DNA of 64,000 nucleotides, from assembly GCA_047495785.1 (NCBI GenBank), contig JBLDXI010000058.1:62001-126000 (forward strand), read 5' to 3'. The notes beneath the pieces are model-generated. The model was not told where the DNA came from. It did no database searches and saw nothing but the letters and a program-made list of their open reading frames with translations. Positions 33,661-46,170 of this stretch are shown here, piece by piece. The stretch's first letter is position 1. Each line of letters begins with the position of its first letter. A program made the position numbers and the translations under genes. The DNA is from Lepidodermella squamata. Lineage: Eukaryota > Gastrotricha.

Positions 33661-35889
33661 TATTATTTGCCTGCAGTGAATATGGTATTCGCAACCGACC
33701 TCTAAAATATGTATACCGTTCGCAAGAAGAGCTGTGATATCTGGTCGAATAATTGCATTTTCAACGCCTTGAACAGCTTTCCTTGCAAACGGTCGCTACT
33801 GCGAGAACTCTCCTCGCACTTCTTCGAACAGATCTTCGAAATTAGTTTGGCATTTAAGGCGTAGAAACATTTCTGATCCACAGACCTTTCTATCAATCGA
33901 CTATTTCAGTTACTTCCTGCGCAAACTAGACGCTTATGGGACTCTTCTCCGCGAGCTTTGAAAAATGTACTATTCATTGAATATCTAAACGACTTATTCT
34001 CTGATATAATTATTAATATCTGAATAATTTTTCTATCGAAAATCACCGTGTTTCTTATTTTGAACTTGAATCTTGACCCGATTGAAGACGATGTTGTCGG
34101 TTGATGTGCCTGTCACAAGCGCGGATGCTTAGCAACAAATCGCAAATAAAATTTTGACAATCAACGAATTGGCGTGTTTTCATGACAATCAATTTTCATT
34201 TTTATTTGTAGCAATCCGTTTTCAAAAAACCGTTTTCCATCTACATTCTTCAAAGAAGATAATAATAACTTTTCTGTACATTTGTGATCCTTTCAGAACG
34301 ATTCACAAGAAACATTCATTACAGCAAATAATATGCAGCGCACAAGGACGAAGAAAAAAGTGGATTTGAATATAATATATATATCTATTATATAAATAAT
34401 ATTCTCGATATTTTTCCTTTTAATAAATAATCAGCTTCTCAATTTCAGCTTCAAGTCGAAGAGGGACGACTGACGATGATGCGGCCTTGCAAGTTTGGCG
34501 CACTCTTCAAGTCATCCTGCGCCCCAACAACCATAGTAGGTACACGATATGAAAGCTGCACATCTTCGACTCCGAACAAACACGAGATACGGTATAATTT
34601 CAAGCAGAAAAAGAGAGTACGCACTTGTTGCTTTGATGTTTCGTCTTTACAAAAGGCACGACAGTATCGTTTAGACGTTTTTTCAATGCCAAGCTTTGCA
34701 TGTTTTTTTTTACATAAAAAAGAGGGGAGACAACTGGAGGATGGCGGATGGGCGGAGAAGAATAAATTCGAGTTCACGATTGCAATATAACGTAACGTAG
34801 TTGAAGTAGGTAGAACTGTGGAATTGCGGTATATTATGCACGATAAGATCAGCGCGAGCTCGTGCACCATCGATTAATAAATTTTGTAACAAATAAGTCG
34901 GTGGAATCACTCTTTTACGTTGAGGGTAAGTAATTGCGATACCTAACTTTGCGATGTTTTAGAAAAGAAGTAAACCAAAACCCATCGTACGATGATAAGT
35001 TGCTCAATATCAATATATTTAATTAGCAAAAAAATAAAGCTATCATTGTTTTTATCAAAAGTCACAGATATCTTTTTCTACAACACGTTTCCAAATAATG
35101 ACCAAATCTACTGATTGGCGCCATTAACTTTCACTTCCTCCCCCTATTACAGTGATGATAGTAGGTAAGTGGAAGAGAAATTCATGAGCAGAAAAAAACT
35201 GCTTGTCACACGCAGACGAACTACATAGCCATTATATATATAGTATATACAATGTATCGAACTTTTGCAGCAGAGCACCGAGGAAGAAGGAACCTGATAT
35301 TTTGGCTAGCGAGACCCTAACTAGGACACGAAATACCCACGTCGATCGTTTTAGTACTCGATAGTTTTAAACTGATACAATTAGATTGAATAATTGCTGC
35401 ATCTAGTAGCTTATCATTTCGATAGATCATGCACGATTTTCGCCCAGCGGCGAGTAAATGACTAGACGCAACGAGCCTCCCAATCAAGTAGCATGTAGAA
35501 CAACGGGTTTAGTAGTCATAAACGTTTGCTTAGAGACCATTGGCAACCAACAAGTCAGCCCTGCTCAAACACAACAATGCATCGTTGTCCCTACTATCAG
35601 TAAACAGCAGTTGCAACTAGAACATGAATAGCTAAAGGATGAGAACTACTACGCTAGACAACGAGAATGAGACTGAAACAGAACGAAGGAACAGAATGTG
35701 TATAGAAGATGAAGTCCCTCATCGAAAAGTTAACATTAGCAGTCTAAGGCAGCAAGGCTGTCAATCCGCTCCTTGAGTAAAATGATGAATATGTTGCCGA
35801 GGAAGCCGCCGACTTCTGCCAGGCAGATGCAGCGAATCATCCGTAAAAATAGAAATATTTTTTCATTGCTAGCGAGACTTGGCGGCGGT
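33661..35889. other. Intergenic region between convergent genes
   Basis: Between the plus-strand scaffold gene and the minus-strand GALNT. No supported gene. At about 34450-34537 an acceptor (CAATTTCAG) and a GTAGGT donor frame an exon-like stretch reading SSRRGTTDDDAALQVWRT, but no partner exon is evident. An (AT)n run sits near 34370-34395. Confidence 0.4.
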
Positions 35890-38327
35890 CTACTTGGGCG
35901 GCAAGTCAGAGCGCATGTGCAGCGGCAGGTCGCCCGATCTCCGCTTCCAGCTCCACTGCTGATGCAGGTTGCTGGGGTCGCACGGCCGCATCGATATTTG
36001 CTGGCCATCGTCGCTAAGTTCGATACACACGTTGTGAGTTACGTGGCGAACAAGGTTATTCTACAAGATCATTAAAATTACTAAAATACGCTCAGATGAA
36101 TCATTCAAACTTACGGATAGATATTCGAAATGCTGGTTTCCTTTCATTCCATGACACGGGTATATGTTCAGCGTTGAGCCGGAGTAGTCGAAGCAGCCTT
36201 CGTCACGTCTAATCTCACCATCCTTACTCAGCATCCAGTACTGGTTTCCTAAGAAAGAAAAAATAGCCATTATCAAATTTTGTTACGTATTCCTTAGGGA
36301 CATTTTTGCGAGACAAAACGATCATAAATGGCAATTCCACGCCCTCTTCATATAATCTATACTTACTTATTCTCTCTGATATACACAGCCTAATTTACAA
36401 GCTAGTGACTAACGAAATTTACTCGATTGAAAAACGTGAGAATAGCTAACTAAAAAAGACCCTAAAAATATTATGCCAGACGAAAGCTGAACAAATAATG
36501 TCTAGCAATCATCACTCGATAGGTCTGAGTTTCATTTCATGAAAAAAAACCGAAGCCCTACTTTTAGACAGTGGAGAGAATTAATTTGAAAAAGTAGACA
36601 ACGAACCTCCTTGGTTGTGGCATGGCCACATTTTCACTGGCTTGTTATCGGCATGTTCCACCGGGGAGTCGAGACACATTGCTTTGGCTTTGTTTCTAAT
36701 CTCGCCGGATGCAAGCGCCTCGCCAGGAATGAATTGCTCGGGGTAGATGTTCTTCAAGAACCAGTCGAACGTCTTGCACTGCAGCTTGTCGCGCAGTGCC
36801 TTCCGCTCGGACACATCACCGAAGTTGCCGAGGTCGTAATTGAACCGCTCGTAGTAGTAGAACCGATAACCGTCCATCCACACCTCGGCCAGACGGATAC
36901 TGTTCTTCTTGAGCACGTTCTCGCCCGTTTTCCACGCGTAAGGGCTGCGCTTGCGGAAAATGTGTCCGACGTGGCTGCACGGCACGATTTCGAGCTGGCC
37001 GCCACACATCCAAATCTTGAAACTCAGCTCGAGATTTTCGCCGCCCCAGATGTCCATACCCCGGTCGTACTTGCCTAACCGGTCGAAGTAGTCGCGGTGG
37101 ATGGAGAACAAACCGCCGGCCATGGTCGGCGTTTGTACTGGGTCAACATCACTGGTTCGACGTTTTCGCTCCCGTTCGGGAATCTGTAAAATCATAAACT
37201 AGGATGAATTTCAAAAAATTGGACGAGTTACTAACCGGATGCCAGTTGAACTGAAGATTCCAGTCGAAGCCGCCAATGCTGGTGTGCTTCGCGCTGCCGA
37301 AATGATAACGCAAGTTGTCGTCATCAATGACGTCGATCACAGGCGTGACGACGTTGGTCCAATTTTGGTGAATGCGGTAGAGCAGCGGTTCGAGCCAACC
37401 TTTGGTGCACTCGCAGTGAGAGTCCAAAAAGGTCAGCACCATGCCTTTGGCGTGGTCGGCGCCGAGTAACCGCGCGCGGATCAGGCCTTCTCGCTGAGGG
37501 GTCCGAACCACCTTAACTTTAGGCAGTTGTTTGAGATAGTCCTCAAGCGGCCGTTTCAAATGGTCCATATCCGAAAAATCGTCGACAAGGATGACTTCTT
37601 TGAGCAACCGAGGCGGAGATCGATCAATAATGGAGTGCACCGTCCGAAGTAGCGCCGACCAGGCCTCGTTGTGGAAGCACACGATGACTGAGGTGTCCGG
37701 CAGCTCGTCGATCGGGAACTTAGGCAGTTGGCACTCCTCGTCACGCACGTCCGGCAACGACCGGTGCAGTGACATCAGATCAGATGCGTACTGGTTGTAC
37801 GCATTCTTTTTGTACCCGTCGTCGTACTTTTTACGTTCGTCCGGGTCCAACTTATTTTTGTCGATCTCCACCGCCCGGCCGTACTCGCCCGGAGCGTCGG
37901 GCGCCACTGAGGGCGCAGGCGGCGGAATGTCTTCACCAGCCGGTAATAGCCGCCCGCCTTTGTCACTCTTCGCAGGAGGCGCAACGGCCTCAGGCGCTCG
38001 ATACTTACTGACGGTTGCGACAGGCGCCGGAGCCCGGTGGAACACGTCGCGGGCCTCGTCGTCGATATTGCCGTGCCGAGGGCCTGTATTGCCCTCGCCA
38101 TCGTCGATTTCATTCGGGCTGAGAATAGGGAATGCGTTAGGAGGAATTATAGGTAGGCCGTGCGTTGGCTGCGGCATCACGAGGGCGCCGTGCGCATGAC
38201 CTGAATGGCGGTCTTCATCGGTGGTGGACGCACGCTGTTGGATGGCGACGACAAGCACGGCCAGCAACCATACGACTGGAATGGCGAGTAAAAATCGCAC
38301 TACGTGCTTTCGTCTTAAAGCCACCAT
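35890..38327 (-). CDS. Polypeptide N-acetylgalactosaminyltransferase (GT27)
   Basis: Four exons on the minus strand: 38327-37236, 37183-36607, 36248-36115, 36060-35890, summing to 657 residues plus stop. This enzyme starts mucin-type O-glycosylation in the Golgi by moving GalNAc from UDP-GalNAc to Ser/Thr. It is a type II membrane protein: residues about 11-28 ([18 protein letters not shown]) form the anchor, followed by a Pro/Asp-rich stem. The catalytic domain shows [20 protein letters not shown], the metal-binding DSHCE motif (DxH), and [13 protein letters not shown] in the Gal/GalNAc-T block. The C-terminal ricin-type lectin domain has CLDSP...[28 protein letters not shown] and [20 protein letters not shown] repeats, the last with QQWSW. 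Length and order match the family. The subtype is undecided. Confidence 0.95.
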
Positions 38328-41300
38328 TTTCTAAGAAATATCTATCAAAAATAGAAAAAAAATCGATTCGATGGCTTGAGAAAAGTTACCAAAGGTGAAC
38401 AATCTAATCACGTGGAAAAGCAAAAGGCAAGACTCGAAACGTTTTCTGGTACAATCAAACTAAAAAGCTCCAACTTTAAATTTCAAGGCCGGCAATGTCG
38501 CATCATTGAGGATGGACCTCACGCTGTTGAGGTAAGACAATGCAAATCTGCGAGAAATCATTTGTAATCAAGAAAACGATGAAATTTATCAGATCCCAAG
38601 GGAAAGTCGGCTTCTCCAGCGTAGACATTAGAGATGAGAAATTGCCTGCTCACCTCGGGGTGTCTGTCACAGGTAGGCGAAATGAAACGCGCAGCGGCAA
38701 TTAATTGCAATGCGCGTTAGATAGTGATTGCAATTAGAAACGATGAACGCTAGAGCAGCAAGCTTCGATTGCAGGCTGCACCAGGAGGTGTCGCGATTGT
38801 CGCAGAATGGCGCGCTCAGAGTGGCAAAAGTTGTATGCGCGAAATAAAGTATCAACAGCCAATGTGTTTTGTTGCAGTTTTATAGTTGTCGTCGTTTAGG
38901 ACGCCGAGATGCAGCTGTTGTTGCGAATCGAAAGTGTAAACTACGACGGCAACGAAGACGATTCACAACGAGCGAGCGAGCGAGCGCAAACGGAGCTGCT
39001 GAGCGGCGGCGGCGGCGGCTGCTGCTGCTGCGACGACGATCGAGCAATAGTAGCAGAGAAGAGCGCGACAGACAACTCGAAAGTTGAAACACAACTAGAA
39101 CAGTGGTGGAGCAGCGTTCGCCGTGGTGTGTACGCCGGCCTTAGGAAGCAATGCGCGAAAGTGCAAATATGCAGATGAGCAGGGCAGAGGCGTCGGCAAC
39201 GACCAGGTCATCGAGTTTCGCCTTGGTCACCGTTCGCTGTTTTTGGCGCGCGCGCGCGCTGACGGGCGATGATTCGGCAATGTCCTCGCGTGTGTACGGC
39301 GCAAACAAACAACAAAGCGCGGCACTAGCGGGCTGCAGGCAAATGACGAGGGTGACAATGACAAGATAACAGCGGCGGCGGTGGTGGTGGTGCTGATGAT
39401 GCCGGTGATGAGTCTGTCTGTCAACGAACGATGAATGACAAATCGTCGCCAAACACACTCGCCACGTTTGTATTCTCCCACAACTGCTGCGCGCTAATAA
39501 TTAATATTTATCGTTTACGCAAGGCACCGCCTAGAAACAATACAAAAAAGGATATCATTAGTGCAGTGTCACCGACCGCGTCGGGTAAATGAGGGCACGG
39601 AGAGTTCCATCAGACTTGCTACAAATTAGGTATTCTTCTACGTAAACGAGAAGGTTAAGCATAGTAACACGCCAAACCGGAAGTATGCTTAGAGCATATT
39701 AATGTATCATTTCTAGTACAGGAAATGTATGATAATAACGTGCACGCATTACAGGCGACCTGCACCAACTTGCCGATTAATAAAAAATATAACCAAGCCA
39801 GCATAAAAAAAATATTCTCAACCCGTAACTATTTTTGTGGTGTATATCAACACGCCGCTTTGCGAGCAAGAGGCGTGCTAAGGATGATGATGATGATGAT
39901 GATGAATGACCAAGCAGCGATCCCGCAGCTGCCGCCGGCATTAATCGGGCGCTCGCTAACGTATGTTTTTCAGGGGGTCAGACGGTCTAAGCGAGTTTCA
40001 TTTGCACCGCGGCTATCATTACGACAAGCCAGGTTGTGGCCAATAGAGCGTGTTTATCCCCAAGTTCTTTGGCGAGCGTTTCTCGCGCTCGCAAGTAGTG
40101 GTGGTGGTGCTGCTGCTGCTGCTGAGATAGACGAAATAGCCACAGACAATGCGAGACAACTAAGAAGAAGCTCAGATACATTAGAACAGTGTTGTTGTTG
40201 AATGGACTCAGAATAAAGCGGAAAAATCCAAATCCTTCACAAAACACACACGCACACACACACAGGTAGGTGTAGTTTGCTTGGTCATGAGGTCTTTTGT
40301 TCGAAAAACTGAGAAAATTAAACACGCCAAACAAGATCGAAACAATGTCACCACAGACATTGCCGCCGCAAGACAACAGCCGCCTCAGCAGCTGAGTCTT
40401 CTTCTTCTTCTTCTTCTGCTTCTACGACGTCTCGACAAAGCCGCAAACTAAATAGGTAGAGCTCGAAAGAAGGCGTTTGCTGCTACTGCGTACATTCGAG
40501 CTAACAATGCTGCTAAAACAATTTTCGCGCAGCAAAAACACATTTCGCGCCGCTGTTATTTTTACGGAATTTCACTTTCAGTCGCGAGCAACGAGAGGCG
40601 GAGACGACGGGAATGCGTAGCTATGTGTGTGTGTGTGCATGTGGCAAAAAGCGGACGAACAAAGCCGATGCACAAACAAAAAGAAGGTGCAAACACTTGG
40701 GCGAATATATGACGGGAAATTGCAAAAACTGCGCAGCCGCGCGCGCCTTAGTCCAGTGCTGTGTAGTGAATAAATTGGGATGTGTAAGTATGACGAAACG
40801 TAAGCAGCACACATCAACGTAATTAGGCTGCATGAAAGTAATCGCAGTGGCAGTCGTAATAGCTTTTACCTAGCTCCAAGAACAGGGTAATCCGGCGCTT
40901 GTCTTTCCACTTGACGACGGAAGAAGAAAAAAGTGCGCGGGTTATTATGCTTCACGTGCGAGTAACCTGGCTTTATTAATTTCCATCTGCTTCCCCATCC
41001 ATTACGCGGATGAAAATGAATGGCGGAAGGCTTGAGAAAGAAGCCGGGGTAAAAACTACCTCTAACCGGTATCTGTGTGCACTGGTGCTCGCTCGGTGTC
41101 ACTCGAGGTGCAAGTCGTACTTGCCGGCGGAAGTGGCGCTGCAAGTAGCAACGCTGGCAGAATAATAACGATAACCAACTGAGAGTAGGTTAGTTACCGC
41201 GATGAAGTGTATATCTTCTCGGCCAGATCACCTGGACACCTGGCAAAGAGAAGTTATCGTCTTCGTAAACACTGCCTTGTTTGGTACACCAGCAGCAGCA

Positions 41301-41341
41301 GCAGCTCCATGCCGTGCATGAACTCGCTTTGCTAATCAACC

Positions 41342-41374
<33 letters not shown>

Positions 41375-44300
41375 AAGACAACACCATAGCTACGACCGCG
41401 ATGATGTTTAATAGCGGAAACCAATTTCTGGCACAAAAAGGATTGCGATAAGCGACAGTATTACATGCAAACAGTCGCGTCCCAAACCCGGGAAGGAAAG
41501 GTAAGTAATAAACCGAAGCTAATAACAATATTGCCAGTTGATGGTAATTCCGTGCGCGCGCGGTTGCAGCTGCTAGGCAGCGCGCAAACAATAAGTACTA
41601 TACCTACCTACACGTAGATGGAAGCCGAAAAGCTGAATCAAGGGGGTGTTGCGGAACCGCATCATCATGAAGTGAACAAACAACACAGACCCCAGTAATA
41701 TATCATCGACAAAACGTTTACACAACAACAATCGCTATTTCGACGGCATAATAAACGTAAATGTAGCATAGAGTCGATGATGCCGGCGTAAAAAGAAGAA
41801 CGGAAGAGACACTACGGTTATACGTGCGCATCCTTCACCGACTTGATCAAGTCAAAACCATACCGCTAGTACCTATTAGACGAAGCAGATACCAACCTAT
41901 CATCAACATCGTAATAAAATCGTTTTACTCCGAAGAACAACGCGCTGGGTCACACACACACACAACTTTCGTGCAGCGAAATAGTAAATAAAGCCAGGGA
42001 AAATTCGCAACTCATCCTAACGATCGTTGTTGTTTGGAATTAATATTTGGCACGGGGATAATCGCCATTTGTAATAGCTAGGCAAGGCTCAATAAAAATG
42101 TCCCGTAAAACATAGCAATTTCAGCATGAATATGGGCGCAAATAAAATTGGGAACTGGGGATCGAACAATACTTAATGATGAAGTGAAGCTTTCATTGAA
42201 TAATGATCAGCGGTCGACTTGATTTTGGAGATATTATTTGGTTGAGACAGCAGATTTATACCCAAGAGGCGACGAAGAGCGGAGATGCGCGCGCGCGCGC
42301 GTCTCGTAGGAAGAAGACACCGATGGGGCGACCGATTGAGAGCTCGTTCCCATGCTCATTCTTCAATGGACTTGAAATTTTCAGGCTGGCGCCTTTCGTA
42401 ATTCCGATAATGTTATTTCTACGGCTCACGAGTGAGTGCGTTTTCCGAGCGGCTAGTAATTGTGCGCGAGCCGTTGCTAGCGATCATCATGGCGACGGCG
42501 CCGAACGGCGACAGGCAGGCAAACAAGGAAACAGCACAAGCAAGCGCAATCATTAAACCAAAGTAATAGAATAATAATAACAATAATAAAATCCGACTTC
42601 TCCATTCTATGTTTCCTCGAAAATTCGCTCGCCGTGATGACGAAAGGGTAAGTCAAAACAATTCAAGAGTAAGAAAAGATGAAGCCTTTGTGAAATACCA
42701 AAAGAACAATACTCGGAGCTGTGATTTCACGCATAAACAGCCAGCCAATAAACAAAAATATTGATCGCAATTCGAAAAATAACGACGACCTCCATGCAAT
42801 AAAGTAATAACGGTGTGCATAGCGCATGTTTTTGCGTAATTCCAGCACTGCAGTGCTCCTGCTAGTTGGGGGTCGGTGGCGAATGAAAATGTATTTCATG
42901 ACACCCTGAAATACCATCATTCGAAAAGTCAATAATCATATGCGGCAATGCTTCAAACTTGAACAGTTTTAGTACATAATAAACACGCGAGAGCTCGCGA
43001 ATAGCTAATAAATATTTAATGAAACTTTCTCGGTCTTCGCCTGAAGTTAAATTTTGGGTTTCATCTCCACCGAAGTTCGCTGCATCGGAGATGACTTATC
43101 GTAAAAAAAACATCACAAGGATAAGCGTGGCGCCAGAGAGTACTTATTAATATGGGCAATAGCGCAACATCAAGACCTGCGCCCACTCGCAATATGCATC
43201 TTTCACTGAAATGGCCTTGTTTGTCCAAGAAATCATAGCAAACTAGAACAGAGTTAATTGAACACATGGAACATGGACGTTATTTTTTAAGATATATATG
43301 CAGCAAAATGTCATTTGGCCGTGAAACAGTCATCTTGGAACGTGTTAAACGAATTACAATAATAGTTAAACTCTGAAAAGCGTAAAAAAAATCCATAATA
43401 TATCCCTGGAATCAGCGTAAATGTATTCGAAGTATAAAATCCCCTATTTTCGCCTTGAATAGGAATTCGCCACGCAGCTCAACCATAAATCGAAAAAATA
43501 ACGCACCAAATGCGTCGATGCGTTGAAACGCAATCGTTATTACTTTGCAATAACTTTGCAAAATTTTTAGTTAATCTTTAGTAACACAAGGACCTACCAA
43601 CATAATGAGCCATGGATCCTATTACCATGCAATAATCAATCTAAAATGAAATAATTTTAGAAGAAGCTCACAATTTGATCATGAACTGTTAAGTCCAATT
43701 GTTAACAAGCAATTTTTCCGCGGAGAACTCTCACTGGCAGGCTTCTTTGTGATTTAGCATCCAGAAAAAATTGAAATATCTTAAAAAAATGAAAAATAGG
43801 ATCGCCAAGAGTTGTAATCGCGAGTTAAGTTGTAAAGTGAAATTTGTTCAACAATCGTTACCGATTTCGGCAAATATTGGCACGGCGGATAAAATAACTG
43901 AAAATTCGAATAATTTCGCCAATCTCAAATTTCTCGTTTCCCACTTTCTCTAAAGGTGCCAAGTGCCAAGTGAGTATACAATGCGTTCGGTGCAATTCAT
44001 CCATAGTATTCATTGCTAATCAAATTAAACAATTGATATACGGCGTGATCAAAAATTGCAATTCTTCAAAGAAGAAAGAAGTTAAGTTTGATTTTGATTA
44101 AGAGGCTAAAAAACCAATGATTTTAACGATTGCAACATAAATCTTTTCCATGCCGTAATCGGATAGGTTAACGACTATTATGGGCGAAGTACCTGATAAT
44201 TGTCTAATCGTTAATTTAATACAATGAGATGGCTGCAGGAGAATTTTTCGAGTGAAGACTGTGGTCGCATAGGCTTCCTGAACTCGTTCAATTCTCCCAG

Positions 44301-46144
44301 GTGGCTTGGCAATCCTTACAGGGATAAGCCCGAGTATTTGAAAGCACTTGAAACAGGTTATACATCATTAAGGATGAATGTCAGGAGAGGTATTTAAGGA
44401 TCAATAATGACAACGGCAAAGTTTTGATGAAAAGGAATGCGGCAATTTTTATAGCTATTTCGAAGGAAACATATTTAGATCTAATGGAGTACGGGGTCGC
44501 ACCAACGGCGTGCATGAGCGGCCCCACAACGCGGCTGTTCAGAGAAGAGGCTAACCTTAGAGAGTCACGCTCGCATTCACTTCTCATCCAATCCCTATTC
44601 ACTTGTTCATTCCGAGCGGTTTTTGCTCGTCGAGCTGCGATTGAAAGATAAATGCTTGTTAACTACTAGTAAGCTGCCGTTTAAGCTATCGGCTGTCGGA
44701 TCTCGCGTAAAAGTCTCGACTGTCTCGACAAGTTTAAAGTTTACTAGCATCAAGCATCCCGTTAGATTTCGATCACACCCACCGCCCACCGAAGACCGAG
44801 AAGTCGAAGTCGACTCGGAAAGTCGTCAAAATATTTACTGTTATCTGATTTACACCTATAAATAAATTTTGTCATGGCTCTAAAAGTTTTGCATTTTATT
44901 GCATCCATTATCACGACGTGATAAAAGATTTCGATAATTACTGGTTCAAATATGAAGCTATCATAAAACTGAATGAGTAATGATGGGCGGTTGTTGTGAA
45001 CTTCTCAAAGAGTTCCACTTGTTTTACAAGCTCTTGAACGAAGGAGTTTAAGGAGTTTATACTCATGCCGCCGTTTTGCCTGCTCTGTGTTAGCGATATC
45101 AGGACCGGCACATATCGCGAATGTTGCTGAGGTTAACAGCAGCGAGCGCTTAGCACTTAGCGGCTAGCGAAGGCCATCAACCAACGCTCTCGTTGGGGGC
45201 TACTAAATTGATTGTTATTTTCAGCAAGAAAAATCTGTTACTTGCAAACTAGCAATCTGATTAGGCCCAGAAAACCTGCCGAAAAGTGAAAAAGACATAC
45301 TTCCAGTAGTCCAGTGGGTACGAATTTTTTTTTAATTTGCTGTCTATTTTCTTGTTATATTGTGTAAAAACGGGCTCATACTTATATGGGTTCTGATACT
45401 CAAAACTAGCAGGTAACAACTAATAGCCGGTCTGGTCTATTGGCTCAGACGTGGAATTCAAAATGTTGCAGAAATCACTGAAAGCTGCACTATAAATCGA
45501 TCGATACGATATAGCTCGGATTACTTGCATGATATATACCTGATTTATTTAAATAATAATTGTAAGATACTTATAAACGACGTTTTTATGGCTTATTTAG
45601 CCTCTCGCACGCTCCTATTGCTGCTTTATTGTTCCGCTGACGCGCTGACCTGTTTATTAATTTCGGCATTAAGTACCAACAATCCAAGGACTGTCCACCT
45701 TGTCGGTTTATATTTGATTGTTTTCATGTATTATTTTTGGCTTGTTATCTCCAAATGCCAAATAATCTTGTAGTCAGGAATTCAGCCAAATATTGGCATT
45801 AATCCAGCAACCGCAGAAGCTGCAGAACAGTATCATTCCTCAGGCCACTGGTAAAATCGCATGTGGCGGCTTGTTATATCTTTCGTTTGCGAGGAGTGAA
45901 GATCGCTCGTTCTGCACTTTACATAACTATCGTAGTTTAAAAACTGAGGTTATCATTTTCGCATCATTGGACCTATTTGAGTTTTCTTTGAGTTTTCTTG
46001 ACAGTCGAATTATTCACATTTTGTTTGAGGATTGTTAGAGGATTTTTTCGAATAAGATATGTACGTTGAATCTTATTCAAGTCTCCTGAAATAGTTTCTA
46101 TGTAATAATAAGATATAACCTATTTTTTTTTATCCTTCTTATAG
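38328..46144. other. 7.8-kb non-coding region with simple repeats between GALNT and WIP genes
   Basis: The upstream regions of two divergent genes. 38.9-41.6 kb is GC-rich and packed with trinucleotide runs: GGC/GCT near 39004-39030, (GAT)n at 39882-39906 and 41342-41370, (CTT)n near 40399-40417, CA runs at 40240-40265, and GCGCGC tracts at 39246-39260 and 42286-42300. This suggests a promoter or 5' UTR zone. Open frames here, such as 39725-40201, are driven by these repeats and look spurious. 43-45.7 kb is AT-rich and featureless. The upstream intron of the WIP gene probably occupies the right end. Confidence 0.5.
45786..45850 (+). other. Candidate upstream exon of the WIP gene
   Basis: A GAATTCAG acceptor at 45778-45785 and a GTAAAA donor at 45851 frame a 65-bp open stretch. 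Joined to the acceptor at 46143-46144, its frame QPQKLQNSIIPQAT continues without a stop through DLLFNGSLN into the MPGPPPP start of the WIP protein. It may be a 5' UTR exon that happens to stay open, or an N-terminal extension. Confidence 0.35.
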
Positions 46145-46170
46145 ATTTGTTGTTTAATGGTTCGCTAAAC

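Noticed and set aside
39725-40201. 158-codon frame with poly-Met and poly-Ala
   Set aside because: The unusual residues come straight from (GAT)n and GCT repeats; no splice-consistent partner or motif.
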